From positions 1-6,641 of the forward strand of contig CADCUW010000207.1 of the NCBI GenBank assembly GCA_902805985.1: DNA of 6,641 bases. Direction: 5' to 3'. Made by a program: the position numbers and the translations under genes. Of the stretch, positions 4,950 to 6,641 are shown one piece after another; the first letter of the stretch is position 1; each line of letters opens with the position of its first letter. A model generated the notes under the pieces. It worked only from the letters and a program-made list of their open reading frames with translations. It ran no database searches and was not told where the DNA came from. This DNA comes from an uncultured Rubrobacteraceae bacterium. GTDB lineage: Bacteria > Actinomycetota > Rubrobacteria > Rubrobacterales > Rubrobacteraceae.

Positions 4950-5881
4950 ACCATCCTGACGGCCTCTTCGGCGCAACCCCATGAGAGCGTGACGCCCGAG
5001 CCGCCGTGGCCGTAGTTGTGGACGAGGGAGACGTTCCGGCCGGCCTCCATCTCCAGCCGAACCTCGGGACGACCGGGTCTCAGGCCGACCCTGTGTTCGA
5101 GGACCTCCGCGTCTGCCAGGCGCGGCTCCAGCGCGGAGCATCGCCTGAGGATGGCGTCGGCAACCTCAGGGTCGGGCTCGGTGGTCCACGCCCCTTCGTC
5201 CGCCGTGCCGCCCAGGATGCAGTCCTCCGAGCGGGGGACCACGTAGGTGACGCCCTCGGGGTCGTCCTCGTCGAGGAAGAAGCGGTCCAGGCCGGGGTTC
5301 CGGACGCGCAGGATCTGGCCCCGTATCGGCGTCATCGAGCCGTCGCCGACCAGCTCTCCCGCGCCGAGCCCTGCGCAATTCACGACCACGCGGGCCTCTT
5401 CCGCCATCTCGTCCGGGTCCGAGACGACACGCCGCTCTACCGTGCCGCCCGTCGCGGCGAAGCGTCTCTGCAGGTAGCGTAGGTAGACGGGCATCTCCAC
5501 GACCGGCACGACGAAGGTGTGGCCGTCGCGGTAGCCGGGCGGCAGTTCCTCGCGCCCGCAGCGCCGGACGCCGGGGACGGCCGCCGACCACCAGGGTTCG
5601 GGGGCCGAAACGCGCCGGAGCTCGAAGCCCTCGCGCATCCGCACGCCCGCGCCCGGCACGGCGGCGAGCCCTTCGAAGGTCTCGAGGGCGCGGCTGCCCC
5701 AGCGCAGGACGGCATCCTCCGGGTAGGCCCTGTACGGGTACCAGATCGCGGCGGCGACCGCCGAGGTGGTCTCTTGCGGCGGGGCCGCCGCGACGATCCT
5801 GGCGTCGAGGCCGTTCTCGCGCAGGAGGAGGGCTGTGGTGAGCCCGATCACCCCGCACCCGATCACCACGACCTTTGCCAT
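4922..5881 (-). CDS. D-amino acid oxidase (FAD-dependent)
   Basis: A 319-residue flavoprotein of the DAAO/DASPO family, which oxidises D-amino acids to 2-oxo acids with release of ammonia and hydrogen peroxide. The N-terminal FAD-binding fold has VVVIGCGVIG (GxGxxG at 8-13). The family block AVAAAIWYPYR (41-51), the RGQILRV strand (187-193) and TYVVPR with Y213 follow. GLRPGRPEVRLE (266-277) holds the arginines, one of which should bind the substrate carboxylate. LVHNYGHGGSGVTLSWGCA (286-304) matches the DAAO signature very closely. Of the two active-site tyrosines of the pig enzyme only one (Y213) is obvious, as may be expected in bacterial forms. ATG 5881 is chosen because GAGAGGAGA (5885-5893) precedes it; an upstream in-frame extension to 5989 has no family similarity and crosses the divergent promoter region. 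D-alanine and D-aspartate preference cannot be told apart. No signal peptide, so cytoplasmic. Confidence 0.93.
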   Translation of the reverse strand: MAKVVVIGCGVIGLTTALLLRENGLDARIVAAAPPQETTSAVAAAIWYPYRAYPEDAVLRWGSRALETFEGLAAVPGAGVRMREGFELRRVSAPEPWWSAAVPGVRRCGREELPPGYRDGHTFVVPVVEMPVYLRYLQRRFAATGGTVERRVVSDPDEMAEEARVVVNCAGLGAGELVGDGSMTPIRGQILRVRNPGLDRFFLDEDDPEGVTYVVPRSEDCILGGTADEGAWTTEPDPEVADAILRRCSALEPRLADAEVLEHRVGLRPGRPEVRLEMEAGRNVSLVHNYGHGGSGVTLSWGCAEEAVRMVAGALDPAG

Positions 5882-5912
5882 CTGTCTCCTCTCGTACGCG
5901 GCCCGACTCCAC

Positions 5913-5918
5913 ACTCTA
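5913..5918 (-). promoter_or_regulatory. Possible -10 box of the D-amino acid oxidase gene
   Basis: TAGAGT on the minus strand fits TANNNT and lies about 30 bases before the ATG, which would give a short leader containing the GGAG ribosome binding site. No -35 box is evident, so the call is weak. Confidence 0.2.
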
Positions 5919-5946
5919 CAGCCTCCACCGCCGCCGGGCCGACGTG

Positions 5947-5952
5947 TAGGAT
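5947..5952 (+). promoter_or_regulatory. Possible -10 box (TAGGAT) of the TPP enzyme gene
   Basis: TAGGAT is identical to the hexamer before the response regulator gene and lies 35 bases before the ATG. It would give a leader of about 29 bases that includes the strong GGAGGAGGT ribosome binding site (5976-5984). A -35 box is not recognisable. Confidence 0.3.
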
Positions 5953-5987
5953 AGACGGCGGCCGGTCGGTACTCTGGAGGAGGTCTC

Positions 5988-6641
5988 ATGGGCGGGAGAG
6001 GGAAAGCGGGTCACCTGGCGGTCGAGGTGCTGGCGCGGGCCGGCGCGCGGCGCTTCTACACCGTGCCGGGGGAGAGCTTTTTGGAGATCCTCGACGCCGC
6101 CGAGCGCCACCCCGATACGTCGCTCATCTCGACCCGCCACGAATCTGGGGCATCCTTCATGGCGGAGGCCGACGCCAAGGTCACGGGCAGGCCGGCGGTG
6201 GCGATGGCGACGAGGGGGGTGGGGGCGTCGAACCTCGCCATCGGCGTCCACACGGCGATGCAGGACTCGACCCCGATGGTCGTCCTCTTGGGGCAGGTGG
6301 AGACGGACTACCTGGACCGGGAGGCGTTTCAGGAGGTCGACCTTACCGCGTTCTACGCGCCGATCACGAAGTGGGCGACGACCGTTCACCGCGCCGACCG
6401 TCTCCCGGAACTGGTCGCCCGCGCCGTGCGGGTCGCCACTTCGGGGCGTCCCGGCCCTGTCATGCTCGCCCTGCCCGCGGACATTCTCGGCGAGGAGATC
6501 GAGGACAAAGGGTCGTGGCTCTCCGGGGGCAGGCCCCGCTCCGCCCCTGACCCCGAGGACGTCGACGACGTCGTGCGCAGGCTCGTCGCGGCGAAGCGGC
6601 CCGTGGTGATCGCGGGCGGCGGCGCCCGGCACGCACGCGAC
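5988..6641 (+). CDS. TPP-dependent acetolactate synthase-like enzyme (N-terminal part, cut by window)
   Basis: The first 218 residues of a thiamine pyrophosphate enzyme; the frame is open to the window edge, and whole enzymes of this class are about 550 residues. The PYR domain shows FYTVPGESFLEILDA (23-37), the catalytic glutamate E52 in RHESG that activates the cofactor, then AEADAKVTGRPAVAMATRGVGASN and TAMQDSTPMVVLLGQVE, and ends with GRPGPVMLALPADIL. A central domain begins near residue 190 with RPVVIAGGGA. The VPGES and AFQEVD wording is typical of the poorly characterised acetolactate synthase-like group rather than biosynthetic IlvB, so the substrate (a 2-oxo acid for decarboxylation or condensation) is open. 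The cofactor-binding GDG domain lies outside the window. ATG 5988 is well supported by GGAGGAGGT (5976-5984). Divergent from the D-amino acid oxidase with a 106-bp shared upstream region. Confidence 0.9.
   Translation, partial: MGGRGKAGHLAVEVLARAGARRFYTVPGESFLEILDAAERHPDTSLISTRHESGASFMAEADAKVTGRPAVAMATRGVGASNLAIGVHTAMQDSTPMVVLLGQVETDYLDREAFQEVDLTAFYAPITKWATTVHRADRLPELVARAVRVATSGRPGPVMLALPADILGEEIEDKGSWLSGGRPRSAPDPEDVDDVVRRLVAAKRPVVIAGGGARHARD

Noticed and set aside
5519..6550. 343-codon plus-strand frame over the oxidase and TPP enzyme
   Set aside because: It crosses two recognisable genes and the promoter region between them and has shadow-type composition.

Overview
The window is very GC-rich, with strong G/C preference at third codon positions, frequent GTG starts and GGAGG-type ribosome binding sites. 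A pure D-amino acid oxidase, an actinobacterial-style arylsulfotransferase lipoprotein and a GlsB/YeaQ protein together suggest a deep-branching, high-GC actinomycete of the Rubrobacter type. That placement is inference from gene content and composition; no marker gene for taxonomy is present.

Layout. A small GlsB/YeaQ/YmgE-type membrane protein (66-323, minus) is divergent from a two-component system: an OmpR/PhoB-type response regulator (488-1174) whose stop codon overlaps the start of a membrane histidine kinase (1174-2433). The kinase is followed by a hairpin (2437-2463) and a decayed stretch (about 2440-2700). This stretch holds a frameshifted C-terminal remnant of an NhaA-type Na+/H+ antiporter on the minus strand, abutting a plus-strand fragment that looks like the 3' half of a tRNA gene. 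Next come a Tat-exported, lipid-anchored arylsulfotransferase-family beta-propeller protein (2852-4342), an AT-richer spacer with a perfect 20-bp dyad (4404-4423), and an unrecognised helical, charged protein (about 4469-4912). That gene converges, with a 9-bp gap, on a minus-strand D-amino acid oxidase (4922-5881). The oxidase is divergent from a TPP-dependent acetolactate synthase-like enzyme (5988 to the window edge, incomplete).

How the parts may work together. The regulator and kinase are a co-translated signalling pair; their target is not visible, and GlsB is only a positional candidate. The oxidase would turn D-amino acids into 2-oxo acids, and the divergent TPP enzyme belongs to a superfamily that decarboxylates or condenses 2-oxo acids, so the pair could form a short catabolic route (inference). 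The most unusual spots are the tRNA-fragment/nhaA-remnant junction, which looks like a recombination or integration scar, and the 20-bp dyad with DnaA-box-like arms. I see no CRISPR array, transposase, integrase, rRNA or intact tRNA, and no clear multi-gene novel system.
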